Below are positions 1 to 13,578 of a stretch of DNA of 63,078 nucleotides, piece after piece (positions within the stretch are counted from its first letter, which is position 1; each line of letters begins with the position of its first letter). Below the pieces are notes generated by a model. That model worked only from the letters and a program-made list of their open reading frames with translations. It was not told the DNA's origin and ran no database searches. A program made the translations under genes and the position numbers. Origin of the DNA: Ichthyophthirius multifiliis (taxonomy: Eukaryota > Ciliophora > Oligohymenophorea > Hymenostomatida); assembly GCF_000220395.1 (NCBI RefSeq), contig NW_004087363.1, positions 8,771 through 71,848 on the forward strand, written 5' to 3'.

Positions 1-360
1 AAAAAAAATATATAAATAAAAATTATATTTACATATATATATATTATTTTATTATTTATTTATCGTATTTTTTTATTGTTTTATTATAAATATTTTTTTT
101 TTTAAATTTATAGTAATTTTTTTATATAATTATAAAATTTTAAATTATCCTACAAAATTTATTATATTTAAATATATCACTTAAATATAATAAAAATTTT
201 AATTTATTATATTACATAGAAATTATATATTTTTTATATAATTTATAATTTTATTAATTTTTATTTTAAACATAACAAATATTTATATATATATATTTTT
301 TTTTTATATTATTTTATTTTATCATATTATATATCATTATATTTAATTTATGATTTAAAT
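1..360. other. AT-rich flank, no gene seen
   Basis: Almost pure A/T with short ATAT and poly-T runs. I see no codon-like composition on either strand and no telomeric C4A2/G4T2 repeats, so this edge is not a chromosome end. Confidence 0.6.
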
Positions 361-1123
361 TATTTTCGTTTATGTATTTTTCTGATATTCAATAAACTTC
401 ACTTTTTCCTCTTTCAAGATTTCTAATTCCTTATATTTTTTTAATTTTCATATGTTAATCATCTTTTATTTTATTTGTTTTATTTTATTAATAATTTTTT
501 TAAATATCTTGAATATTTAAAATATCATCTGAACATTCTTTATTATATATACTGAACTTAAGTTAATTTGTACATAAAAAATTCTTTTCATGGGCTTAAA
601 AATTATATGATTCATCTTCTTCTTTCATAAATTATATATTTTCATTTTAATTTTATTATTTAAAATCTAGTTATTGTTTCATATTTAATATTTAAAATAA
701 AAGCATGTCAATAATCTATTATTTTTTTATAATTTTTTTTTAAAACTTAATTCTCATTAAAAATCTATTCCTTTATTTATAAACTTTTATTTAATTACTT
801 ATCCAAAGAAGATAGTTTTTAAACTAAATTCTAACTATTTTGACTTATGCTTATATGATTTTCCTCTACATTTTATTATTAATAATTAATATTGCTTTAT
901 TATTAACTTAAACTATCTAATTGTCAATTCTCGCTTGTTTATAAAAGTCTAATTTATGCTCCTTTATTATTATTATTAGAATATGTTATTGGTAGTATTT
1001 AAACTAAATTTTTGTTTTAGTTTTTTAACAATCGGATTTTGCCGTAATTTATTTTTGAATTTATGGGTGAATATTCACTATTCTATGATGTTTTTACAGA
1101 TCTTAAAAGGTCTAAATTACAAA
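361..1123 (-). pseudogene. broken minus-strand reading frame, coiled-coil-like
   Basis: G/C content rises here, and the minus strand gives protein-like Lys/Glu/Gln/Asn-rich sequence in more than one frame. One frame begins at an ATG near 1123-1121 and continues past an in-frame TGA near 919-917 into a heptad-like stretch (SSLDKQLNKSLQIKEQ). It must then shift frame at a run of nine T (A9 on the minus strand, near 733-741) to join a second good stretch containing FMKEEDESYN and NLERGKSEVY, ending at TGA near 391. I recognise no domain. It could be a real gene damaged by sequence errors or a decaying pseudogene; the in-frame TGA favours decay or a missed intron. Limits are approximate. Confidence 0.35.
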
Positions 1124-2659
1124 ACATTATTTTTGATAAATATATATGTATATATATAACTATTTGTTTTATTTTTTATTTTTATATAAGTAAATTAAAA
1201 TTATTAATGTTATTTTTTTAATAAATATTTAATTTTATTAAATAATTTTTATTTTATAGTTTTTTTTTATTATTTTATTATAAATAACATTTTATTTTTT
1301 TATTTATTTTTTTATTTCACTTTTTCTTAAATTAATTAATATTAATATAAATTATTTATAAATTTTTAATAAAAAATAATAAACATAAATAGTATTAAAA
1401 TTAATTATAATTTTTATTATTTATTTAGATTAACTTTTAATTTAAAATTCTTCAGTATTAAGTTATAGATAGATAGCATTTATTTTATTATCTTATAATT
1501 ATATTAACATATATTTTTACATTTTCTATTAAATGTAATTAGGATTTTCTTTATTAAACTAATGATATTCAGTCTTTTATAGATAATTTTAATGTTATTT
1601 TTTATTTAGTTTTTAATTTTTTTTATTTTAATAATTTTTTGAGTTTTTTTTAGATTTTATTTTTAAATACTATTGTATTGCTTTTTTTAATAAACAATTT
1701 ATTATTATTATTATTATATTATTTAGTTTTTGAATAGCTTTTTTATTTTATATTTTTAAATTAGAACTTTAATTAATTTATTTAATATATTTTAATATTT
1801 TTTTTTTTTTTGAGTGATTTTAATTTAAATTGGTTTATTTTTATTATATATCTTAAAATAATTATATTATATATCTTTATAATTTGTATTATTAAATTTA
1901 TCTAAAGAATTTTATTAATTTTTTATTTGAAAGTAATTTCTATTTTTTTATCTAAAAATATTTAAATTTATATATAATATGTTTGTTTTATAAATTACCT
2001 TACTATATTCTTTTTTTATTATGTTGAAGATTTTTTTATTTAGATTTAAAGAAATTATAAAATGTCTAATATATATTATTATTATTAGATATTATTTTTA
2101 AATAATATATTTATTAAAAATAAAATTAAGATAAAGATTTTTTATTTAAATTAATTTTTTATTTTATTTTATATATCTTATTCTTTTAATTAAATAATAT
2201 TATTCATTAATATGTATTTGCTTAATTTATTATTAATAAATGAATCTAAGAAATTGTTTTCTAAAAAACTATTATAATTGTATTTTTTTGTTAATATTTT
2301 AATGTTAAATGATTAAAATACTTTAAAATAAATAATATTTAAAATCTTAAAAAATATATTATATATAAAATAAAAACTAAAATAAAAAATAAATATATTA
2401 AATATTTTTAAATATTAAAAAAAAATATATATAAATATATAATAAATAAACAAAAAAATAAAAAATAATTAAAATAAATAATTTTTATAATTAATATATA
2501 TAAAACAATTAATTAAATAAAAAAAAGTTTTCTATAAAATAAAAATTATTAATAAAATAAATCAAAAAATATGTATATATATATTTTATATATTAAGATA
2601 TTATTAAAATTTTTTTTTATTTTTTTAATATAAATAAATAAAAAATTTCAATAAATTTT

Positions 2660-2690
<31 letters not shown>

Positions 2691-2727
2691 TATTTATTTG
2701 TATATTTGTATATTTTTATACTTAAAT
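1124..2727. other. AT-rich stretch, no confident gene
   Basis: Long A/T runs with a few positions that give Lys/Gln-rich peptides on the minus strand (about 1560-1860), but no recognisable motif and no supported start. The last 100 bases before 2728 carry TATATA and TTTATA runs typical of upstream regions in this window. Confidence 0.5.
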
Positions 2728-3233
2728 ATGAAAAGTTTAATAAAAAAAGAATATTGGGATTTTGTAGAAAATTAAAAGATTTTAGACAATTTATATTTTG
2801 AATCAATAAAATAATTTAATAAAACTTTAATATTAGAATCAGATAACAATGAAAAAATATAGGAAAAAAAAATGAAAAAAACAAATTGAAAAATTAAATA
2901 GAATATATATAAAATAAATAAAAAGAATATTTAAAAGATCATTTATAGTTATTTTCATGTTAAAAAAATGAAATTTTAATTTAAATTTATAAAGATAATC
3001 TTTCTGAAGAAAATTTAAAATATATATAAATGAATTTACCAACAAATCTAAAATTAAAGGACGAAGAAAAATAAATTTTTATATATCACAAAGATTAAAT
3101 TTTAGAAAATATTAAAAAAAAACAAAAGCAGAAAGTAATTAATAAAAAATAAAAAATTAATAGCAATAACAATATTAATAATTATAACAATAATAAATAT
3201 AATAGTCATAATTATAATTATAATAATAATAAT

Positions 3234-3281
<48 letters not shown>

Positions 3282-4626
3282 TATAATAATAATAATAATG
3301 CAATATAAATTAACCATATTTATAAATTTAATAATAATAAGTATATTATCAATATTAAGCAAATTAACAATAATAATAAAATTAACAATAATAAGTTATT
3401 TTACAGTAATATGAAATTAACGAATAATAATAAATCTTAAAAAACTAATCAAATATAAAAGATGAAGAATAATCTAAAATATTAGATAATAAATAATTAA
3501 AAAAAGAAGAAGATTCAGATAATTAAAAAGTATAAAATTAAAACAAAGAAGAAGACTAAAGAATACAAATAAATTAAGAAAAATTACAAATATAATAGTA
3601 TAATAATGAATAATAATAAAAAGATAATGATTAAAAATTAAAATTAAATTAATTAATTTTATAAAACGATTTCGACATATCTATTCCTTATTAATCAAAT
3701 TATAAGAAAAAAACAGATTAAATTTTAATAAAAATAATCTAATAACAATAATAAATACACTCAACAATCGAAAAAATTAAACTTTTGAATCTTCCACCTT
3801 CCCAAATAACATCTTTTGAAACTTTATGTATGACATCAGACTATAAATTAAAATTAAAAATTAAAGAGCCTGAAAATAATGGATATTAAATAACCTAATA
3901 TATGCTTTATATAATATAAGAAGGTTCATAAATTATATAAAAATATCCCTAAAACGAAATAGAGATTGACCTGAAATTATTTACTAAATAAAACTATATA
4001 AAAATATTCTTTTCTTGTCAAAATATACACGGAGAAAGTCAAAAAAGCCAATAATTTAAACTAATTATTCCTTAATAAATGCCCGAAATATCAAAAAAGT
4101 TATTTATGTCTGGTAAAGGTCTTATTCTTAACATGAAAAAAGAAAAAACATAAAAAAAGATATTTGAACTCACAAATGAATCAGACTTTAATTTTATAGA
4201 TTTAAAAAATTCATTTTTATCTATTACATAAAACGGTCAATTGATACAATTTGGAAAAGTCTTCTCATTAAAAAATGAAGAAAAAGAATATTGTGAATAT
4301 ACTGAAATTTAAGAAGAAGCAGAAGTTATATATTCTTAAATATTTTCACCAATAAAACATCCTATTGTAATAAAATCGGTATCTTAAGGGGAATCTCATT
4401 ATGTATAAATATATAATAAATATTTACTTTTAAATTATTAATTTAAATATTAATTTATTATATTAAATAATTAAAAAAAAAATTATTAAAAAATTAAATA
4501 AAATATTTTTTAAATATTGAAAAAAATAAAAAAAAAAAATATATAAAAAATAAAGAAAAAAATATTATAAAAATATAAATATTTAATTATTTAAAAATAT
4601 AAATATATAAAAATATAAATATATAA

Positions 4627-4678
<52 letters not shown>

Positions 4679-5512
4679 TATTAGGTAGCGTCATCTATCA
4701 CTGGAGAATTATTTTGTTGGGGAAATAATTATTTTGGATAATGTGGTTTAGGTAATTTAAATTGTTATATTGAAGGATAAATTGTCGAATTTTTTTTAAA
4801 ATAAAATATATAAATAATTAATGTTAAATGCGGTTTGTTTTTTACTGTTTGTTAAGATTTGGAAAATAATTTATATACTTTTGGAAAAAATTAAGCATTG
4901 GAAGGGAAATAAGTTTTTAATAGATTTAAAGATGTGATTAATTTTGAAAATTCTGGAGTTCATTAAATATTTCCTCGTCTATTACTAGATAAATGTTTTT
5001 TTTTTGATACTGGAGACGACCATTGTATATTTTCTAATTAAGAAAATAGTAAATTATATGGTTGGGGCAATAATTAATTCCTTTTATTGAATTTTAAAGA
5101 GTTTAATATTAAAAATCTAACAAATCCAGTAATCATTTAAGATATTTTTAATGAAAAAACTGAAAAACTAGTTACTTTTTCGTGTGGGAATTATTATAAT
5201 ATTGCCATTTTTGAATAATTAATTAACCCATAATTTAAGAGTCGTATATTTATGTGGGGAGATTGTTGTTAAAATGAATTTTTATCCGAAAAAAAGATAA
5301 TTTTTGTGAAAAGTTACAATAATAGTACATTTTTAGTTGATGAATTTTCGAATATTTATGCTTTTGGGGAAAATAATAAAGGCCAATTAGGTATTATTGG
5401 AGAAAAATATATATAAATGAAAAATTATTAATAATTAAATGTATTTTAAGGCTATAAAAAAATTCATTAAATTTCAATAGGAAATAATACTACTGGAATT
5501 TTAGTGGAATGA
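2728..5512 (+). CDS. fibronectin-III / RCC1-repeat protein with polyGln tract
   Basis: Starts at the ATG opening MKSLIKKEYWDF and ends at TGA 5510-5512, giving about 834 residues after one intron (4403-4684, GT...TTAG, filled with AT repeats) and correction of two frame breaks. The order is: an acidic/Lys-rich coiled N-terminus; a long Gln run written almost wholly as TAA (about 3140-3400); a Fn3-like domain opening at NLPPSQITSFETLC; then RCC1 repeats with the signatures GESHYVAS...FCWGNNYFGQCGLGN, YGWGNNQ, FMWGDCC and YAFGENNKGQLGI. Established: RCC1 repeats form beta-propellers used as exchange factors or scaffolds. No GEF-specific residues can be assigned here, so the function is open. 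The frame moves by -1 at A9 runs at 2864-2872 and 3114-3122, each as if one A were missing. The splice joins the SHY and VAS halves of one RCC1 repeat perfectly, which confirms the intron. Confidence 0.8.
3140..3400 (+). repeat. TAA-type trinucleotide repeat inside a gene
   Basis: An imperfect (TAA/ATA/AAT)n tract inside the RCC1-repeat gene. In the frame that continues into the Fn3 domain it encodes mostly glutamine (TAA), not asparagine. The N and I frames are also open through the tract, so the tract by itself does not fix the frame. Confidence 0.85.
4636..4674. repeat. (AT)n run in RCC1-gene intron
   Basis: About twenty AT units within intron 4403-4684. Similar runs occur in other introns and spacers here. 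Confidence 0.9.
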
Positions 5513-5733
5513 ATAAAATAAATACATATATATATAATTATATTTATATAATAATGAATTAGCTTTTTTTTTTTATTTTATAAAATAAAAAAAGATATTT
5601 TTTTGTTTATTCTAATAAATTTTTTTTTTTTAAAAAAATAAATAAATAAATGATTAAATAATAATAGTTAAATATATTAGAATGGGAATAATAAATAAAT
5701 TTATCCCAAAAAACACTCTTATTATTATAATAA

Positions 5734-8190
5734 ATGGAAGATATTGAATTAAAGGATAAAAAAGCTTTTTAAAAAGATCAAAATAATAATAATAATAATA
5801 ATAGTAGTAATAATAATTTAACATTACGAAAATAATAAAGTGCATAGATTACAATAGAGTTTTAAAATATCGACATAGATAAATTTTTGAAAAGAAAATA
5901 AAAAAAATCACCTGAATTAGAAATAGTTTAAGAAATATAAATTTAAAATAAAGAAAATAATACTATATAATAATATTTAAACAATATTTTATAATCCTTG
6001 GAAGAAATAAGGAACCATTTTTAGAATTTAGAGTAAAAAAAAGCCATGTAGTTTCTAAAATAAACGAATTTTACGAAGAATCTTCTAAACTAATAAATGA
6101 ATAGAAAAACTTACTAGAATTAAGTGAAGAAATAAAAATAAATTTAAGTTATTATGAAAATGCGGAAAAAATAAATTAATAAATAGATACTATTCAATTA
6201 GATATGAATTAACGAAGTTCTTTTGAGGATATTCTTTAAAGATTTTTAAGTGAAATAATAGACGGCATTTTATTTTTTTAAGTACACTAAAATTTCCAGA
6301 ATTAAAAAAGTTATTCTCAATTATATTAAAAATTAAAAATTAGAATGATAGCTTTAGTAAAGAATTTTCTTTTTAAAATCTTCAATAAAGAATTTATGTT
6401 TGTAAATAATTAATTAGCTAAAAATATAAATAAGAATCTACCTAAAATATTACAAGAATATTAATTAGATCAAAATGATAATTCATCTTCTTTATTTTAT
6501 AAGTAAAATAATAATAAATTATTCTTAATTATATATATATTAAAAGAAATCTATTCTAATTAGGTTTATACCCTTAATTAAGAAAAAATTTCTTTTAAAT
6601 GGAAGCATCTCCTTCTGAAAAATATATTTAACTAGGTCTTTATGATATTCATACTTTTGAATTAAATTAAACTCTAAAAAACTTAATAAGTTTCATAGAA
6701 ACGAACTCTGATTAAGACTCTGAATTAAATGATTTATATAATAGTGTTTTTATATAATATATGATATATTGTAGGTAAAATTTTCATAAAGAATTAATAG
6801 AAAATATATAAAGCATCCTTTTTGAATTCTCAAAGAATAAATATCAAACATTTCTTATTTTTTTGAATTTTTCACTAGAAAATATATTCCTAGAAGTCCT
6901 TTATACAGAAGAAGTATTTAATTATTAAACTCTAAATACACTAGAAATAATGAAATTACACTGGTAGAAATTATTTGATAATTATTACGAAATAATAAAA
7001 TAAACAATAAACTTGGCTGAATCTTAAAATATAGATACTATTTTTTCCAATATAGATATTTTAAATGAAAAATTAAACAAAAAAAAGACTATAATGATAA
7101 TCATGAAAAATATGAAAATCTAAAATAAATCTTCTTTGAAAAAATTAAAAATGAACTTTTATAAAAAGCCAATTATTTCTCTTAAATTTATATTTAAGAA
7201 AAAATCATTAATTTTGATTTAAATTCATATTTTTCATTTTCTTTTTCCTAAAATAACTTTTAAATTAAAAAATATACACACTCCTCTACTTAAAGGAAAT
7301 AAATATTTCCTATTGTAGAACACAGTGTAATTATAATAGAAAAATTTGCAAAAAGACTTGAAAAAAAAGCCTTTTAAAATATTGTTTGTGATATTTTGAC
7401 CTCCTGTATGACTTCTTTATATTAAACTTCAGAAAAATACGAACATAAATTTGATGCGTTCTTATTCTTAATTAAAAACCTATATATTTTGAACACCTCT
7501 ATACATAATCTGGATCTCGACTTCACCAAAAAAGAATAAGAAATTGATTTTTCGGAAACTAAATTGGCTTTTCAAGATATCTAAAATTCACTAAGTGGGC
7601 CATAATAAGTAGATGAAAACAGTTCTTTATGGAATACTACAACTAATTTTTTCAAAATAATCTACAAAGGAATGCCTAAAGTGAAGGAATTTACGTTTGA
7701 TCTAAAGAATTTAATGTTAAATCAATTAAAATAAACACTAGAGAATTTAAATAAAGACATGACTTTTATAATATCAAAAAATATAATTGATTTCATTAAA
7801 AGATATCAATATTTCTAAGAATAACTAAATGAAAATCATAATAATTTCTCAAAAGATGAAATTTTAAAAGACTTAAATAGTCTTTTAGATTTAGAAGTAA
7901 TAGGAAGATTCTATAATCTTTTTAAATAAAATTATATTGATTTTACAGAAGAAATGATTTTAAAAATGAACAATTTTTTAAACGAAAAATAATTCGATTT
8001 TCTATTAAAAAATGTAAAGGATATATTAGAAAATTGTAACGAATTATTCTCTCATTTTACTATTATTGTATCTAAACATTTATAAGGAGATGTTTATGAT
8101 AAATTGAATTTCGAAAATACTGATTAACTTAAATTATAGGTTGAATAATTTTTTGTTTATTATTAGGAAGAAGAAATATAATAATAATGA
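5734..8190 (+). CDS. COG3, conserved oligomeric Golgi complex subunit 3
   Basis: Subunit of the eight-part COG tether, which captures retrograde vesicles at the Golgi (established for the family). The ATG opens MEDIELKDKKAF and TGA is at 8188-8190. About 819 residues is close to the roughly 830 of animal COG3. Recognisable blocks include the N-terminal helical region (LINEQKNLLELSEEIKINL), the family block IDGILFFQVHQNFQ...SYSQLYQKL...MIALVKNFL, and a C-terminal half with FDAFLFLIKNLYILN and FFKIIYKGMPKV. The frame steps by -1 three times, at A8 6035-6042, A6 6583-6588 and A8 7079-7086. Homology flanks the first and third closely, so these are real breaks in the given sequence, each cured by one extra A. 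No intron seen. It converges with CFAP70 (tail to tail, 1.5 kb apart). Confidence 0.88.
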
Positions 8191-8242
8191 AGTTTTAGTG
8201 AATAAAAGATTTAATATTTTTATTTAAATTAATTAATTTTTT

Positions 8243-8278
<36 letters not shown>

Positions 8279-9676
8279 TTTTTATATTAAATAAAACGAA
8301 AAATAGTTATTTAGTTTATAATTAAAAAATTAAATAAAAAAGTAAAACTTTGTTTATATTATTTGGAAAAATATATAAAATCACAATGAATTATTAATTT
8401 ATATAAAATAATTTTTGATTTATAATATAAATAAATACAATAAAAAAATAAAATAGATATTAAACATTATTTGATATAAAAAGAAATTAATCAATATTAT
8501 TAATTAGTAAAAAATATATAAAAAATAATATACAAAATTTTATATAAAAAATTAAAAACGATTTAAAATACATAATCAAATATGGAAAAAAATAAAAAAA
8601 AATATATTATAATTTAGATATAAATATGTTTTAAAGAAAAAAAATATATTTGTAAAATAAAATTTTAAAGAAAAAATTATAATTGTAAAATAAAAATAAA
8701 AGAAAAATATATATATAAAATAAAATTAATAAAAATAAAAAAGTATTTTATTATATAAAAATTGATTATTAATATAGAAAAAAAAAAACAAAATAAAAAA
8801 TATTAATATTAATATTAAAAAAAATATATATAATAATAATAATAATAATAGTAATAATAATAATAATAAAATAATAATAAATATAAAATTAATATATTAA
8901 CAAAACTTTTTTTTTTTTTAATTATACAAAAATTCTTTTAATAATTAATATTCAAATAATTTTTAATGTGATATCTAAAAAAAATTATTATTGGTTTTTC
9001 AGATATTATATATAATTATTTATAAATATCATATTTTTTTAACAGAGATATATGTTTCTTTCATATTTTTTTAATAAAAATATTATTATAATAAAATCTT
9101 TTATAAATAATAAAATTTGTCTTAATTATATTTAATTTAATTTTTATTTCTTTAAGTAAAATATTAAAAAAAAATACAAATTTAATAAAATAAATTGCAA
9201 TAAATTAATATATAATTTTAATTGAAACTTATAAAATTTTTATTAATTAATTAAATATATGATATATTTTTTTAAAATAATAAAGATTTTAGTATTTTCA
9301 TATATAAAAATATAAAAAGTATTTTTTTAATCTAACAAATTAAAAAAAATATTTTATTTTAAATTAAAGTAAAATATTTATAAACTTAAGCTTTAAAAAA
9401 AAAAATAGAATAAGAAATAATTAAATGATAAATAAATAAATATAAAAAGATTAAAAATTCATTAATAAATTGAAAATAATTTATATTTATATAAAAAATA
9501 AAAAATATAGATATATATAAAAATATATAAATATTATAATTAAACTATATATTAGAAAAAATAATAAAAATACAAAAAAATTTATAAATAATAAAATTAA
9601 AAAATATAATTTAGTGTATATTAATATTTATCTTATATATTTTTTTTTTAAAAAAAAAAATACAATAAATACATAA

Positions 9677-9735
<59 letters not shown>

Positions 9736-9739
9736 AAAT
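8191..9739. other. convergent intergenic spacer, no gene seen
   Basis: Spacer between the 3' ends of COG3 and CFAP70. Almost pure A/T, with AT dinucleotide runs near 8250-8273 and 9681-9726 and short AAT repeats near 8830-8880. No codon-like stretch found on either strand. Confidence 0.6.
9681..9726. repeat. (AT)n run
   Basis: About 23 AT units just past the 3' end of CFAP70, in the convergent spacer. Confidence 0.9.
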
Positions 9740-10244
9740 TCAATCATATCTAGAATTATTTGAATAAAATATAGCATTTTAAATTAGTTCTTTTATAATA
9801 GCTTTTTAAGTTTCTCCTTCTGACATTTTTAGTGCTTCCTCAAAGCATTATAATGCTTATTTATATTTTCTTAAATTTATTTTTATTTTTCCGTATTTAA
9901 CATTAATATCACATAAATTATTTTTTTAATATTATTTTTTTTATCTTTAAATTTCTATTATTTTAGAATAAATTATCTCAGCATTAATATATTATCCAAT
10001 ATTTGATAATTCATCACCTAATTCTTCTAATAAAATTATATCAGTAACATCAGTTTTAATTAATTCACCTAAACATTAATCAGATTAAATTAATCTACTT
10101 TTATCTAAAAGACAAAGTAAAGCTAAGTAACCCCAAACTTCTCCATTAAAAGAATCATAAATATTAGATTATGTTAATGCTTCTTCAGCCTTATATAAAA
10201 ATATTTATATAAAAAAAGGTAATATATATATATATAATATTTAT

Positions 10245-10292
<48 letters not shown>

Positions 10293-12171
10293 ATATTAGT
10301 TATATTATTTATATTTATTATTATATTTATTTTATTTATTTACTTCTTTTTTTTCATTTAATCTTAAACAAGCAATACCTAAACCTAACCAAGATAGGCT
10401 TGAATTTGGTTTATTATCAACAGATTTCGCGAATATTTTTTTTGCATCTCCCCATGATTTTCTCTATAAATAAATAGAACCCAATCTTAAAAATACAATA
10501 GGATTAAAATAACTTTAATTTTTCTATCCTCTTAATTTTAAAGCTTTTAAGAAAACTTCTTCACATTCATATAGTTTATCTTTTTTTGTTATGATATTTT
10601 ATTTACAAAAAATTATTTAATATATATAAATATTATTACCTGATAAATAACATATATTAGCTTTTAACATTTAAACATCTAAACTATTTTTATTTTTTAC
10701 CAAAAGTTTATTAACAATATTAAGACATTCTCCATAATTTTCTTTAAATAGTTGAATTTGACAATTAATAAGTTAAACTTTACTTGTTCCATTATCAAAA
10801 ACAAACTCCATACACTATTCTACTAATTCATAAAGGCTATTTTTCTAAAAATAATCAATAACTTCTAAATATATTTCATCCCACTAATCATTTTACAAAG
10901 TTGGTCCTTTATTTAAATCTGCATCATTTATAATCGGTTTAAAATTAGGAGTTTCGAATGGATTTGCGAATTTTTTACGATTAATTTTTGGAGGTAGCAT
11001 TCCTTAGTTTTTCAAGTAAATTTTTTCTGATATTTTTTTATATTTTTCACTTTATTTTTGATCGTTTAACCATTTCTAATAAATAATAGATATCATAGTA
11101 TTATATAATTTACAAGCTTTATCCTAATTAAGTAATTTATTTAAAATATTAAGACATTCTTTATGTCTATTTCTCCTTAAATATAAACTACTCATTAAAA
11201 GCTAATAGTCTTTATTTAAAGGATCAAATTTCAAAGCTTATTCGAGCATCATTTCTGCTTTATTGAAATTTTTATTTCTTAAAAGAAATTTAGTGTATTA
11301 AAAATATGATGTATGTACTTAACTATTTAAATATATTAAATTTTTCATATATTTCTCGGCTAAATCTATTTAATTAATTATTTCATATTCATTAGAAAGT
11401 CTTAATAATTTCTCTTCTTAACTTTCTTTTGTAATATTTATTAATATTTTATCTCTTTCTTTTTAACTTTATTCATAAGTTAAAATAATATCTTCATGAA
11501 AATCTTCTCTGTTAATAAATATTAAAAGTATAAATAAAGAGTTATATTAAATATTATATATTATTTATATATCATTACTTTTTTAACTCAATTAAATCAG
11601 ATAAAGTTTATCTAGTTTATTCTATTAAAAATACATAAATTTCTGAATAAAACATATCTTTTTAATCGTTTGTTATACCTTAAATAAACCCGTTTTTTTA
11701 AAATTTATCTCGGCATATCTTTATTATAGACTTCTTTAATTTTTCTTTTAAAATTTTATATTTATTTTCTTTTCCAAAATGATATAAAAACAACTCTTTT
11801 CTTCCTTAAGCCTCTTAAGCTTTTTATTAATAAGTATATCCTTTATTTTTATTATCACTATTTGTATTATTTTGACTTCCAAACATTTAATATTCCAACG
11901 CCAAAGATTCTATTGCACCCACAAGCTCATTTTTTAATTCATTAATAATACTTTTTGTATTTTATTATTTACTAATATTTAAATTCTTAGGTACTAATTC
12001 CTCTATAGTAGGTTTAACTTCTTCAACTAAAGGAGATATAGCTTAACTTAAAATTAAACTTATTTTAATATAGCATTTTTCAGTATTAAATTTAGGTAAA
12101 TCTGAAGGGGAATCTTCAGAAATAACCTTAATATATATATATAAAATTAATGCATATATAAAAATATATAA

Positions 12172-12228
<57 letters not shown>

Positions 12229-12956
12229 ACTTATTCTAATTAACATCTTTATGTAATTTCTATAGTACCTGGATTTTCAAATTCTTTTAAATTTACCCAT
12301 GCTCGGAAAGTCAAATTATTTAAATCTGCTAAATTAAGTCCTTTTGGCTTTGTTTTTTTCATTTTTACAATTTCATCATCAGAAGCAAGAACATTTTTCT
12401 AAAAATAAATATATTCCCCTTATTTTTCATATATACATTCTTCTAAATAATCTAAATCTTCACCTTCTTTTTTAGTTTAATCTTCATCTTTTTCCCAGTT
12501 TATCCATCCTTGTTTGTATTTATCTTCACTTATGTGATAAAATCTTCCTTATTCATCTAATTAATCCCACATTGATTAAAAAACTCTTACTTTTTCGGCC
12601 TCTATTTCTTATTAAAGTCTTAACTATTCTTCTTCTTCAGGTGTTAAAATAACTTCTTGGACTGCGTTTTTATCTTTTTTTGCTGCAGGAGCTTTTTTGT
12701 TCTTTTATAAAGCTAATTCTTCTTATTCTTTTAGTTCTTTTTCAGTTAATTCACGAGAATGTAACTTACCATCATGTGCTTCTAATTAAAATATCTTGGC
12801 TGAATAGGAAAATAAAGTTGGATTCAATTCATCTGTTTATTTCCATTCTTCAGGAAAATTATATACACCATGTACCTTTAATTTTAAATCCAATTCAAGA
12901 ATTGGATGAGATACTTTTTCTAACATTGATAATAATTTTGGATCTGGTTATGCCAT
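9740..12956 (-). CDS. CFAP70, cilia- and flagella-associated TPR protein
   Basis: Axonemal protein of the dynein-arm region in other ciliates and animals (family knowledge). ATG (plus-strand CAT 12954-12956) opens MAQPDPKLLSML; TGA is at 9742-9740. Five exons give 942 residues, and all phases agree with introns 12127-12230, 11509-11578, 10580-10639 and 10190-10343, so this gene needs no frame correction. The N-terminal part is acidic, and the C-terminal two thirds hold tetratricopeptide repeats. The strongest family match is near the C-terminus: FLRLGSIYLQRKSWGDAKK, then SWLGLGIACLRLNE and VWGYLALLCLL, matching the end of animal CFAP70. The first and last introns contain long (AT)n runs. Confidence 0.9.
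12178..12223. repeat. (AT)n run in CFAP70 intron 1
   Basis: Dinucleotide run inside intron 12127-12230. Read in the standard code it yields an Ile-Tyr repeat ORF, which is an artefact. Confidence 0.9.
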
Positions 12957-13578
12957 TTTATATTTTTATATTTTTTAAATTAATTAGCTTTTATTTATAT
13001 ATAAATAATATTTTTTTTTTTTAATTTATAATTTTAAAACTGCTTTTATATGTTTATTTATTTTTTATTTAATTAGTATTTTTTAAAATTTTTAATTAAA
13101 AAATATTTTTTTTTTTTTTTTTTTATATAAATTAAATATATAAAATGTAAAATGAGATAACAAATGTTTAATAAAAATAATTTATAATAAAAAAAAATAA
13201 TAAAATTTAATATATTTTATTCATAAATATTTTAAAGAAAACAAGCTAGATTAGAAATATCTATAATATTTTAAATAAAAATAATATATTATTTTGTATT
13301 TATTATAAAATAAAATATTGTTTTGTATTTAAAATTTACACATATATAATATATTAAAATATAAAAAAATAAATTAATATTCTATTTTACAATGTATAGA
13401 TAAAATATTTAAGTTAAAATATAAAATTAAATAAAAAAGATTAACTTTAAAATAAAAAAAATGTTAAAAAAAATAAAATAAATACTTATATTTATATATA
13501 AAATTAATATATATTTAAATATATAAAAATATATATATATATATATTTATATATATTTATATATATTCAATTATTTTC
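12957..13578. other. intergenic spacer
   Basis: Lies between the CFAP70 start and the 3' end of the exchanger gene on the same strand. A/T-rich with poly-T runs (13097-13124) and no protein-like stretch. It must hold both a CFAP70 promoter and the exchanger's 3' end, but I can assign no element. Confidence 0.5.

Noticed and set aside
2864-3122. Euplotes-style programmed +1 frameshifting
   Set aside because: The shifts are -1 in sense, occur at plain A runs rather than at a stop codon with a slippery AAA, and this genome uses TGA as stop, unlike Euplotes.
3210-3300. CRISPR-like or satellite array
   Set aside because: It is a simple trinucleotide run without spacer/repeat structure and lies in a coding region.
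12043-12246. Ile-Tyr repeat ORF over CFAP70 intron 1
   Set aside because: It is the AT dinucleotide run of an intron read in a chance frame; the flanking exons splice in phase without it.
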